Shown: piece by piece, positions 27,017 through 34,303 of the stretch
How the letters are laid out: every line of letters begins with the position of its first letter
Numbering within the stretch: position 1 is the stretch's first letter
Assembly (NCBI GenBank): GCA_028285545.1
Contig: JANQPA010000085.1
Location: forward strand, 1 to 48,600
Direction: 5' to 3'
Origin: Saprospiraceae bacterium
Lineage (GTDB): Bacteria > Bacteroidota > Bacteroidia > Chitinophagales > Saprospiraceae
Length of the DNA: 48,600 nucleotides
Notes under the pieces: model-generated
The model's input: the letters and a program-made list of their open reading frames with translations, nothing else
Databases searched by the model: none
Told to the model about the DNA's origin: nothing
Made by a program: the position numbers and the translations under genes

Positions 27017-27046
27017 TTGCCTTGGTAAAATGTAAATAATACTTTG
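27017..27046 (+). promoter_or_regulatory. Candidate promoter of the esterase gene
   Basis: TTG (27017-27019), 20 bp, TACTTTG (27040-27046): the same -33/-7 spacing as at the ArsR-controlled promoters, 61 bp before the ATG at 27108. No operator is visible. Confidence 0.5.
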
Positions 27047-27107
27047 CATTCTATTTTTGAAAGGTTTTTTGGAGGCTTAATTTTGACTCAAGAAATATCC
27101 ACTGTTA

Positions 27108-27971
27108 ATGAAAAAGTATCTTTTAATTGTTCTCCTATTTTCAAGCAACTATTGCAAGGCCCAAAATAATACTGAAGCAGCCAATCAGGGAACTCTCTCC
27201 ATGCATCTTGCGCGCACAGAAGTTAGATATCTGGCATCGGAACAAGTAGGTGTCACCTATAGATTATACCTAAGTCTTCCCAATAACTTCAGTTCTGAAA
27301 AATCATATCCAGCTATCTTCTTATTAGATCCAGAATATTCTTTTGCTATTGCCAAAAACATTACTGATCACCTTAGCGAGCGAAATGATTTGGAGGATGT
27401 ATTAGTAATTGGCATTGGTTATGAAGTCGATAATTATCGATTGAACCGTACTCGTGATTACACTCCTTCTTACACCTTAGAAGGAGGTTATAGCCGTGAA
27501 TTGCAAAAGCACTCTGGTGGAGCCCAGGCCTTTCTAGACTTTATGGAAAAAGAATTGTTTCCTTTTATCGAAAAACAGTATGCTTCAATAAAAAATAAGA
27601 CCCTGGTTGGACATTCATTTGGTGGTCTTTTCACCTGCTGGACCCTCCTGCACCAACCTCAATTATTTGACCAGTATATTGCCGTAAGTCCCTCTTTGTG
27701 GTATGATAATCGGCTCATTTTTAATCGAATTGAAAAACTCCAGCAATCCAATCAGCCATTAAAAGAAAGGGTATTTTTGACCGTCGGTTCCCATGAAGTA
27801 AACAGCAGACGCAGCATGGTTCGTGACCTGAATGATTTTTCCAAAAAATTAAAGGAAGCTAAGCCTGAAGGTTTGACCTTAAAAACAAGTATCCTTGATA
27901 ATGAAACACATAATACTGTTTTTCCTCGTGCTTTCAGTGATGGCCTCCGCTATGTTTTTCAGTTGCGTTAG
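27108..27971 (+). CDS. Exported esterase (enterochelin-esterase-like alpha/beta hydrolase)
   Basis: Exported hydrolase of 287 aa in the Esterase D/Fes-like family (PF00756 type). Signal peptide residues 1-19 (SSNYCKAQ). The domain shows LYLSLPNNF...YPAIFLLDPEYSF, the nucleophile elbow GHSFGG (Ser170), the family segment VSPSLWYDN after it, and late VGSHE and ETHNTVFP carrying the candidate acid and His. Family members hydrolyse acyl esters such as siderophore, feruloyl or S-formylglutathione. A paralogue with the same SPSLW(Y/W)DN segment is encoded convergently at 28010-28861, with 38 bp between stops. Substrate not determinable. Confidence 0.87.
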   Translation: MKKYLLIVLLFSSNYCKAQNNTEAANQGTLSMHLARTEVRYLASEQVGVTYRLYLSLPNNFSSEKSYPAIFLLDPEYSFAIAKNITDHLSERNDLEDVLVIGIGYEVDNYRLNRTRDYTPSYTLEGGYSRELQKHSGGAQAFLDFMEKELFPFIEKQYASIKNKTLVGHSFGGLFTCWTLLHQPQLFDQYIAVSPSLWYDNRLIFNRIEKLQQSNQPLKERVFLTVGSHEVNSRRSMVRDLNDFSKKLKEAKPEGLTLKTSILDNETHNTVFPRAFSDGLRYVFQLR

Positions 27972-28009
27972 TTACGAAAACAGATATTTTGTAAGCAGTT
28001 TCGAGCGGT

Positions 28010-28861
28010 TTATAACCCAAGCAACTCAAACCCTCTATAAGCCGCCCGGTGCAGAATAGTAGCATGATCCTCTTCCAATAATGTTTCATAGAAAATGGTC
28101 AGGTTTTCGTTTCCGGATTCCCTTATAGCTGTATCTAATTTATCTGCTACCTCATGCATGACGGGATGCTCTTTACCTAAGGACAAGAAGATCCTCTTAT
28201 TCAAATCTTGATTGGACTTAAAAATAGAATCTGCACTGTTGACTAAAGATTGGTTGTCCCACCATAAAGAAGGGCTAACGATAATATAATCATCAAATAA
28301 TGCTGGTTTTTTCAGCAACACTTCAGTGGCTAATAAGCCGCCCATTGATTGACCAACGATGGTTTTATGTCCGTTGGTTTTAAACTTTTCTGCAATCATG
28401 GGTTGGAGTTCTTTTTCGATAAAATTGATAAAAGGTTCAGAGCCCCCTCCAGTGGGCAGGCTTTCCAAGTCTTCTTTCACAGTAGTTGGATGGGAAAAAT
28501 CTCGATATCTATCTACATTAGCAATGCCCACAACTATCGAATGAGGCATGATGGCATACATATTCAAAAATTGGACCAGTCCGGCTATATGAGGAAAATC
28601 TTCATGGGCAGAGCCATCCAAAACATAAACAACTGGATAAGTAGCAGCCGAATCCGGATGGTATCCCTGGGGAAGGTAAATATTCAAAACCCGATTTTCA
28701 GACATTTCTTTGGAATCAATTTCTTCGATCACTCCAAAGGGGAATACCTTTGCTTCATTGGACTCAGGTTCCTCCTGGATGGGTTCATTTCCTTTTTCAA
28801 CAGAATTACAGGAGGAATAAAAGATCAGGGCAAGGCAAATTAATAATAATTGATTTTTCAT
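28010..28861 (-). CDS. Lipoprotein esterase (enterochelin-esterase-like)
   Basis: Membrane lipoprotein of 283 aa: lipobox FYSSC with Cys18, followed by an acidic linker (EPIQEEPESNEA). Same alpha/beta hydrolase family as the convergent neighbour: LNIYLPQGY, VVYVLDGSAHEDF, nucleophile GQSMGG (Ser172), VSPSLWWDN, and a late DHATILH for the candidate His. Compared with the neighbour (GHSFGG, plain signal peptide) it is lipid-anchored, so the two paralogues likely act in different compartments, soluble and membrane-bound. They lie tail to tail, so the duplication was followed by inversion or by independent insertion. Confidence 0.87.
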   Translation of the reverse strand: MKNQLLLICLALIFYSSCNSVEKGNEPIQEEPESNEAKVFPFGVIEEIDSKEMSENRVLNIYLPQGYHPDSAATYPVVYVLDGSAHEDFPHIAGLVQFLNMYAIMPHSIVVGIANVDRYRDFSHPTTVKEDLESLPTGGGSEPFINFIEKELQPMIAEKFKTNGHKTIVGQSMGGLLATEVLLKKPALFDDYIIVSPSLWWDNQSLVNSADSIFKSNQDLNKRIFLSLGKEHPVMHEVADKLDTAIRESGNENLTIFYETLLEEDHATILHRAAYRGFELLGL

Positions 28862-28934
28862 TTATTATGAATTATTGTCATAAATTTTGGGTTAAAATCT
28901 AGAGCATGATTGGAATTTGCTTTCAATACAGAAA

Positions 28935-29858
28935 ATGCTCAAAGAACAAATTAACAAAAGAATTAAGATCGTGTCATACATTTCAAAAGAATCCATCCTT
29001 AATTTTCTCGCACCCTTCCCTCAAAAAGTAGCCCTGGACCTTAAAATAGTAGAAGAAACTGATCAAGGCTCTTACCTTCAAACAAAGTTAGCCTATTATG
29101 TAGAGGAGGAGGATTTGGTTACTGCATATCTTTTGATCCCAAAAGAAATAAAGTTTGATGCCGTGGTCTTTTGTCATCATCAACATGCAGGTAATCATCG
29201 TTTAGGAAAAAGCGAAGTTGTGGGTCTGGCAGGTGATCCCAACCAACATTATGCCAAAGAGTTGACCGAATTGGGCTTTGTCACTTTTTGTCCGGATGCT
29301 ATTGCTTTTGAAGAAAGAAGTACAGGCGATGCCGATTGGGTCCAGCATTATTTTGAACTGGCAGGTAGGATTGTAAAAGGAACCAATCTTTTGGCCAAAG
29401 CCTTACATGATGTTTCAGTTGGTATTGATGCAATTCACTCTTTTCCGAAATTCCAGGAATTTAAAATAGGTTTTATAGGACATTCATATGGTGGAAAAAT
29501 GGCCATCTGGGCTCCTTTTTACGATGATCGTATTAGTGCTTCGGTTTCTAATTGTGGTTGTTTACCTTACCGCCATCCCATTAGAAAAGATTGTGGCTAC
29601 CAAATGGAGTTTTGTATTCCAAATATCACCCAACATTTTGATATTGAAAATATTGTTGCTTTGATTGAGCCTTGTTCCCTGCTAATTTCTGCCACTAATA
29701 ATGATGTATGGGCTGCAGGCCACGATGAGGTATATGACTATGCTAAACCCTATTTTAAAAAGGGATTCTTAGCCTTAAAGAAGTACGAAGGCGGGCATGT
29801 ATTTACACCAGAGATGCGAACAAATGCCTATGCCTTCTTATCCAAATATTTAAGTTAA
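28935..29858 (+). CDS. Cytoplasmic alpha/beta hydrolase (dienelactone-hydrolase/acetylesterase-like)
   Basis: Hydrolase of 307 aa from the ATG at 28935; a TTG six codons upstream is possible. No signal peptide. The fold has AVVFCHHQHAGNH as the oxyanion region, GFVTFCPDAIAFEER, the nucleophile elbow GHSYGG (Ser184), and NDVWAAGHDEVYD followed by EGGHVFTPEMR with candidate acid and His. The RSTGDADW and CGCLPYRHPIRKDCGYQ inserts resemble the abhydrolase-7 (acetyl xylan esterase-like) group. It is divergent from the lipoprotein esterase, sharing 73 bp. The 3' end is followed directly by the NNCAAT inverted repeat. Confidence 0.8.
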   Translation: MLKEQINKRIKIVSYISKESILNFLAPFPQKVALDLKIVEETDQGSYLQTKLAYYVEEEDLVTAYLLIPKEIKFDAVVFCHHQHAGNHRLGKSEVVGLAGDPNQHYAKELTELGFVTFCPDAIAFEERSTGDADWVQHYFELAGRIVKGTNLLAKALHDVSVGIDAIHSFPKFQEFKIGFIGHSYGGKMAIWAPFYDDRISASVSNCGCLPYRHPIRKDCGYQMEFCIPNITQHFDIENIVALIEPCSLLISATNNDVWAAGHDEVYDYAKPYFKKGFLALKKYEGGHVFTPEMRTNAYAFLSKYLS

Positions 29859-29866
29859 GAGCCTTT

Positions 29867-29951
29867 TTCAATGGCAATGTCAATTGCAATAACAATGTCA
29901 ATATTAAGTATTGCCATTGAAATTGATATTGTCATTGCCATTGACATTGCT
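29867..29951. repeat. NNCAAT hexamers (6) and inverted ATTGNN hexamers (7), likely bidirectional terminator
   Basis: Six in-phase NNCAAT units at 29867-29902, a 7-bp spacer, and seven in-phase ATTGNN units at 29910-29951. The invariant CAAT of one half pairs with the invariant ATTG of the other, giving a long, partly mismatched hairpin. It fills almost the entire gap between two convergent genes (stops at 29858 and 29953) and ends two bases from the stop codon of the second. Confidence 0.9.
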
Positions 29952-29952
29952 A

Positions 29953-30726
29953 TTAATGCTCTTCTAAGGTTTCATACTGAAATACATGATTCTCCTTCCC
30001 GGCCTGAACCACTCTTTTAATGACATATGGAGCTTCATCTATCACAGCATAATAAGTACCTTGTTGTGATGAAGATACCCAGATCCGGGCCAGATGTTTC
30101 TTACCAGAAAAATCAAGCTCTTCTTCTCGATCAAAGGTGTAGGAAATCCAGCCATGATAGGGAGGCTGCATACCCACAACCGGGAACTTTATAGTGCTTC
30201 CCTTTTCCATGTTTAATGATCTAAAAAAAAGTTCTCTGCTTTCATTCTGGAATAACTGAACACCTATATCTGCCCTTTGCCATTGGTCCTTAGGAATCGA
30301 TAGATCCATTGTGCCAGCCACTTCTGTTCCATTCATTTGAAAAGCAAATGAAGCTTTCTTATTTTTTTGATTTTGATATTCCCAGAATAGCACTGCAAGG
30401 CTTTCAGGATCATAATAGGTAGTATGAATGCCGGTGGGCTTTTTTTTGTCGTCTGAATATTTCAAGATCTGCCGAATTACCTTTTTTCCTTCCCAATCGA
30501 AAAAATCCATTTCTTTTTCGAAATAACGAAAAACAGATTCCTTGCCACTCCCTTTTTCTAATAAGACCTTTCCCATGGTTTTGAAGGGTGTAAAAAATCC
30601 GGTATTCACATAGGAAGAACCTGGTTTTACCTCTATCCCGGGAATACTTTGGTAATCAGGTTGTGCTTTAGAACAAGCAAAAAAGAATACGATGAAGAAT
30701 ACGCTGGATACATATTGAATTTTCAT
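29953..30726 (-). CDS. Lipoprotein of unknown function
   Basis: Lipoprotein of 257 aa from the ATG at 30726 (MKIQYVSS), which places the lipobox at FFFAC (Cys18); a longer frame upstream lacks support. The mature part is beta-rich, with alternating patterns such as KHLARIWVSSSQQGTYYAVIDEAPYVIKRVVQ, consistent with a lipid- or protein-binding barrel akin to DUF3108-like or LolB-like outer-membrane folds, but I cannot name the family. It is divergent from nothing and lies downstream of the LytTR membrane regulator (30844-31674) with about 117 bp between, on the same strand. It may be a target of that regulator. Confidence 0.65.
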   Translation of the reverse strand: MKIQYVSSVFFIVFFFACSKAQPDYQSIPGIEVKPGSSYVNTGFFTPFKTMGKVLLEKGSGKESVFRYFEKEMDFFDWEGKKVIRQILKYSDDKKKPTGIHTTYYDPESLAVLFWEYQNQKNKKASFAFQMNGTEVAGTMDLSIPKDQWQRADIGVQLFQNESRELFFRSLNMEKGSTIKFPVVGMQPPYHGWISYTFDREEELDFSGKKHLARIWVSSSQQGTYYAVIDEAPYVIKRVVQAGKENHVFQYETLEEH

Positions 30727-30843
30727 AATAACAATTTTGTGATAACCACAAAGATGGAGCAATTAGCCATCCTAAAAAAGAAATTGTGGTCAGTAGTATT
30801 CAATATGTGGTCGGAAGGGCAACTGAGAATTTTTACCTGATTT

Positions 30844-31674
30844 TTATCCAGAAGAAGCTAATAGGGCAGGCATGTTTTTTCGATAGGTCCGGCTCATTTT
30901 TAACCTTCGTCCATCGTTTAGTTCGATTTCTGAATCGCCACTCTTCAAGGGTTTGATGGTTTTTACTTGCCGTGTATTGAGAATAAAAGATCGATGAATT
31001 TGAACAAAGCCTGTATGTTCAAGCTCGACTAATAATTGTTTTAGGGTTTTCCGAATGGTATGAACTTGGTCAGGCATGTGAATTTTGACATAATTATCAA
31101 ATGCTTCACAAAAGATGATTTCAGAAGTTAGCAGTTTGATCAGTTTCCCCTTGTCCTTCACCAATATTTTTGAGGACTGTTTTCTTTGATAAAAAATCAC
31201 TTCTTCTTGTTTTATCAGCCTTTGGCGATATTCAAGAAAATAGTCCAATATTAATAAAATGGAGTAGGCCATCAGCCCTAGGATCAGCTTTTGTTTTAGA
31301 GTAAAAATAAGGCTGGAATAGAAAGCTCCCGGTCTATAAACAATGATAACCTGGTTTAGAAAAGTAACCAAGACTAAGTGGAGAGTTGCAATAATCAAAG
31401 CAATGATGATATGCCATAATAAAAATTTAATCTTAAGAAAAGGGTCATAATGTCTCCTCCCCCATTGAATAACGGGTATAAAAGCTAAAAACAAATAGAA
31501 GCCCAAAAAAGAAGATAGGAACATCTGAAAAAATGGAAACTCCACGTTGCTTTGCTGAAAATGAAAATATCCTTGGATATAATTGATTGTTCCTAAAATA
31601 GTAGCTATTATTAAAGTGATCGGCCATAAGAGTCGATTGGATCCTCCAAATAGTTTTTTTACGTCGAGCTTCAT
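30844..31674 (-). CDS. Membrane-bound LytTR transcriptional regulator
   Basis: One-component regulator of 276 aa: four transmembrane helices at about 14-35, 47-70, 83-105 and 123-147, then a linker and a C-terminal LytTR DNA-binding domain (about 170-274) with LLTSEIIFCEAFDNYVKI, VQIHRSFILN and LKMSRTYRKNM. No receiver domain, so signalling must come through the membrane part. Its upstream region (31675-32097) contains two related TTAGGGG-type 17-mers exactly 110 bp apart that are candidate binding sites. The third LytTR system in this window. Confidence 0.9.
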   Translation of the reverse strand: MKLDVKKLFGGSNRLLWPITLIIATILGTINYIQGYFHFQQSNVEFPFFQMFLSSFLGFYLFLAFIPVIQWGRRHYDPFLKIKFLLWHIIIALIIATLHLVLVTFLNQVIIVYRPGAFYSSLIFTLKQKLILGLMAYSILLILDYFLEYRQRLIKQEEVIFYQRKQSSKILVKDKGKLIKLLTSEIIFCEAFDNYVKIHMPDQVHTIRKTLKQLLVELEHTGFVQIHRSFILNTRQVKTIKPLKSGDSEIELNDGRRLKMSRTYRKNMPALLASSG

Positions 31675-32097
31675 CTATAATGATTCAATTTGATAGGATT
31701 AATTCTAAATTAATTATTACCAATTTATGTGCAGATAAAAGATGCCATATTTTCTATTTAAAAGAGTAGCTAATTTTTAGTATTTACAGAAAAAAATGTG
31801 GCAAATCGTTTCGAATTAGGGGCAACTTAATTCAGAATAAATCAGATCAATATTCAGGGATTGGTTTTATTAAGGTATAGTTGTTTACTGTAGCTTTTTT
31901 CATATTCCTGTATTCAGGTGTCCGGTTAGGGGTAGTTGAATTAATAGTTTTGATGTTTATTGAATCTTTTTTTGCACGCTGATTTCGCAGATTCTGCAAA
32001 TCAATTTATTCATCAAAAAATCAAACCATCCAAAAATTATAGTATCAAATAATCTGCCCATTTCCCCATCTACACATTTGCTCATTATAGTAAGGTC
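31675..32097. other. Intergenic region (423 bp) upstream of the membrane LytTR gene
   Basis: Contains two related 17-mers of the form TTAGGGGNANNTNAATT (31816-31832 and 31926-31942), and the nonamer array at 31977-32003 in the 3' flank of the beta-lactamase-like gene. No reading frame could be supported. Confidence 0.55.
31977..32003. repeat. Three nonamers of the CGCAGATTT family (half element)
   Basis: CGCTGATTT, CGCAGATTC, TGCAAATCA in phase, preceded by a T run. It matches the left half of the 23818-23877 element unit by unit but has no inverted partner, so it is either a decayed or a one-sided copy. Confidence 0.7.
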
Positions 32098-33003
32098 TTA
32101 CTGTTCCATCACATAATCATAAACCATTCTAGACACCTTAGCCATTCGTTCTGTTCCCTTTTCAAAATCCCCTAATTCTTTTGAGAGGAGGACCAGAACA
32201 TATTTTTGGCCATCCGGGAGAAAAACGATGCCAGAATCGTGATGTACGGCTGTGATAACTCCTGTTTTGTGGGCTACTTTAACCCCATCTGGTAAGTGGG
32301 CAGGAATAATTTCATTAAATTTCTGATCAAAAAGGATATTGATCATCTCCTCAGAAGCTCTTTCATCAACCACCTGCCCTGTAGCTAATTTTTCATAAAT
32401 GGCCATGAGGTCATAAGCCGTAGTGCTGTTACTTAGTCCTTTTTCAAAAGCTTTAATGTCCTCTACTCCTCTCAAAACCTGAATGTCAGGTGCCCCCAGG
32501 TCTCGCATGCTTTGAGTGACCTTCTTTGCATCCAGCAAGCCAATTAAAATATTAGTGGCCAGGTTGCTGCTAACAATGATCATATCATAAGCCAAATCGG
32601 CAATGGTTCTTTTGCTTCCAATCATGGAATATAATTCTGGCTCACTGTCATCATCAACACTTAGGCTATAAAGACTACTATCTACAATGCTGTAAAATTC
32701 ATTTTTTACCAGCATAGAGTCAGTTAAAGAGAATTTCCCGGCTGCTGCCTGCTTATATAACTCCATCAAAACAGGCGTTTTCATAGTACTGGCTGCATGG
32801 AATGAATCCTGTGCATTAATCAATAACTCCTCCCCATTTTCTACATTTTTGAAAGCCAGAGCGAAAGTACCCTCTTCCTCCTCAAATTCAGCAACGATGC
32901 TTTTTTCAAGGGTTTGAAGATCTGATTGTTGTTGGCAAGAGAACAGAATAAGAAAAATGAAAGAGAGTAAAGAGCTAGAATACTTAAAAAAGATCATTTT
33001 CAT
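32098..33003 (-). CDS. Class A beta-lactamase-like serine hydrolase, lipoprotein
   Basis: Lipoprotein of 301 aa from the ATG at 33003; the frame extends to a TTG at 33027. Lipobox FLILFSC (Cys23). The catalytic SxxK is STMK (Ser72-Lys75), the second motif SSN (in MIIVSSNLATN) replaces SDN, and the third is KTG in VAHKTGVITAV. The omega-loop region around ILRGVEDIKAFEKGLSNSTTA is short, and I cannot place the deacylating Glu166 with certainty, so it may be a poor beta-lactamase or a different esterase/peptidase of that fold. Single gene with about 67 bp to the DinB gene upstream. Confidence 0.85.
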   Translation of the reverse strand: MKMIFFKYSSSLLSFIFLILFSCQQQSDLQTLEKSIVAEFEEEEGTFALAFKNVENGEELLINAQDSFHAASTMKTPVLMELYKQAAAGKFSLTDSMLVKNEFYSIVDSSLYSLSVDDDSEPELYSMIGSKRTIADLAYDMIIVSSNLATNILIGLLDAKKVTQSMRDLGAPDIQVLRGVEDIKAFEKGLSNSTTAYDLMAIYEKLATGQVVDERASEEMINILFDQKFNEIIPAHLPDGVKVAHKTGVITAVHHDSGIVFLPDGQKYVLVLLSKELGDFEKGTERMAKVSRMVYDYVMEQ

Positions 33004-33070
33004 TCCTAATGATTTTCCAATTATCAACTGTCCAATTAAAATACAAAAAATATTTCTCCCTCTTCTCCTC

Positions 33071-33649
33071 TCACACCACCTCTCCTTTTCTCTTTTCCAA
33101 AGCCGCTAACACTCTATCCGCCTGCATGACATGCCGCTGATTGTGATAAATTACAAATCGAAAGGTATCTCCTAATCTTATTTTAATCCATTTATTAATA
33201 GAAATATTGGTTTTGATACTAGTCAGATCAAAATTGTTAGCACGATCTAAAAGCCGAATCATCTGTTTCTGTTGCTTGATAAATTTGTCGATGACCGTAT
33301 GATTTAATTCAGAATGCAGTGGATTCATATCCTTTAAGGTTTTTATTTTTTTAACCTGACCATCCTTAATCTTTATTAACCCTACGAAATAATTACCTAG
33401 CCAACCAGGCTTAAAAGAATCAGAGCCTTCATCGGTGGTATTGTATAACATTCTTTTTTCTATCTCGACCAGATAAAATTCGCCATAACGGTTCAGGTGC
33501 TCCAAGCACTCGAGGATACTCCAGCTTTCGGCTTCTTCCCTAAAATTCAGCTCTTCATTTGTTAGGCTTCGAAAATATTCCGCTCGGCTGATTAATCCTT
33601 TGGTAATTTCTTCTAAATCTTTAATCATTCTCAATTTTTCTAGTGCCAT
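33071..33649 (-). CDS. DinB-family protein
   Basis: DinB_2-like four-helix protein of 192 aa. The expected histidines occur in WSILECLEHLNRY and IYHNQRHVMQADRVL, giving a potential metal site. Residues about 80-115 contain a lysine-rich segment. No export signal. Downstream of the Crp/Fnr gene by 56 bp, same strand, so probably cotranscribed. Unlike the other DinB gene in this window it has no TTGCAAC operator. Substrate of the presumed transferase is unknown. Confidence 0.85.
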   Translation of the reverse strand: MALEKLRMIKDLEEITKGLISRAEYFRSLTNEELNFREEAESWSILECLEHLNRYGEFYLVEIEKRMLYNTTDEGSDSFKPGWLGNYFVGLIKIKDGQVKKIKTLKDMNPLHSELNHTVIDKFIKQQKQMIRLLDRANNFDLTSIKTNISINKWIKIRLGDTFRFVIYHNQRHVMQADRVLAALEKRKGEVV

Positions 33650-33705
33650 GATTTCTTTTTTATTACAAATATCTTGGCGATTAACTGCGAAAACATTGAT
33701 TCAAA

Positions 33706-34245
33706 TCAAGATTTTTGAATCCTGCTTAAAGTTTCTGGTGACATCCGTAGATAGGAGGCGATGTATTTAGCTGGAATTTCCTGAAAAAGATGGGGGCTAC
33801 GAGTCAAAACCCGCTGCAATCTTTCTACGGGTGAATAGGTAAGGAGGTCGATCTCTCTTTCTAATTGCTGAACTACGATGGTTTCAAGCAAGCGATTATA
33901 TTGTTGTAATCGAACAGGTTTTTCCTGAATGAAGTTTTGAAAGGTGGTTTTAGGTATCGGCCTTAGATGAGTTTTCCGAATTGCCTGAAGATAATACTCA
34001 GAAGGAGTGCCATTCAAAAAAGAAGTCAAAGAGGTAATTAAAGAACCTTTATATCCTAATCGAATGGTATGTTCTTCCAATTCCGTTAGATAAAAAGCCC
34101 GAATAGCTCCACTCTCTATCCAATAAAAATTATGTTCCACTGCTCCCGCCTGAAGAATGAAATCATTCCTTTCAAATACCAATAATTTAGCTTTGGCAAC
34201 CAAGGTTTGTTCTACCTCTTGGATCAATTGTAGGGCTGGGTCCAT
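33706..34245 (-). CDS. Crp/Fnr-family transcriptional regulator
   Basis: Regulator of 179 aa. An N-terminal cyclic-nucleotide-binding-like beta roll (about 20-115, with FILQAGAVEHNFYWIESGAIRAF) is followed by a C-terminal winged helix (about 135-178, SPVERLQRVL, IPAKYIASYLRMSPETLSRI). The Arg and Glu of the cAMP pocket are not evident, as usual for Bacteroidota members, so ligand binding is doubtful. It heads the likely two-gene unit with the DinB protein. Confidence 0.9.
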   Translation of the reverse strand: MDPALQLIQEVEQTLVAKAKLLVFERNDFILQAGAVEHNFYWIESGAIRAFYLTELEEHTIRLGYKGSLITSLTSFLNGTPSEYYLQAIRKTHLRPIPKTTFQNFIQEKPVRLQQYNRLLETIVVQQLEREIDLLTYSPVERLQRVLTRSPHLFQEIPAKYIASYLRMSPETLSRIQKS

Positions 34246-34254
34246 TATAGTAAT

Positions 34255-34290
34255 TTCAATATCAATTACAATATCAATGGCAATGATAAT
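34255..34290. repeat. Six NNCAAT-type hexamers (36 bp)
   Basis: In-phase units TTCAAT, ATCAAT, TACAAT, ATCAAT, GGCAAT and the degenerate GATAAT; the preceding hexamer (AGTAAT) is a further degenerate copy. It fills the 58 bp between the Crp/Fnr start and the oxidoreductase stop. Confidence 0.75.
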
Positions 34291-34303
34291 TAATGTTTCT
34301 CTT

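Noticed and set aside
28349-28843. 164-codon plus-strand frame
   Set aside because: It lies wholly antisense to the lipoprotein esterase, whose catalytic motifs are clear. The translation is low-complexity and shows no domain.
32098-33003. Functional antibiotic-resistance beta-lactamase
   Set aside because: SxxK and KTG are present, but SDN is SSN and a reliable Glu166 could not be placed, so I call it beta-lactamase-like only.
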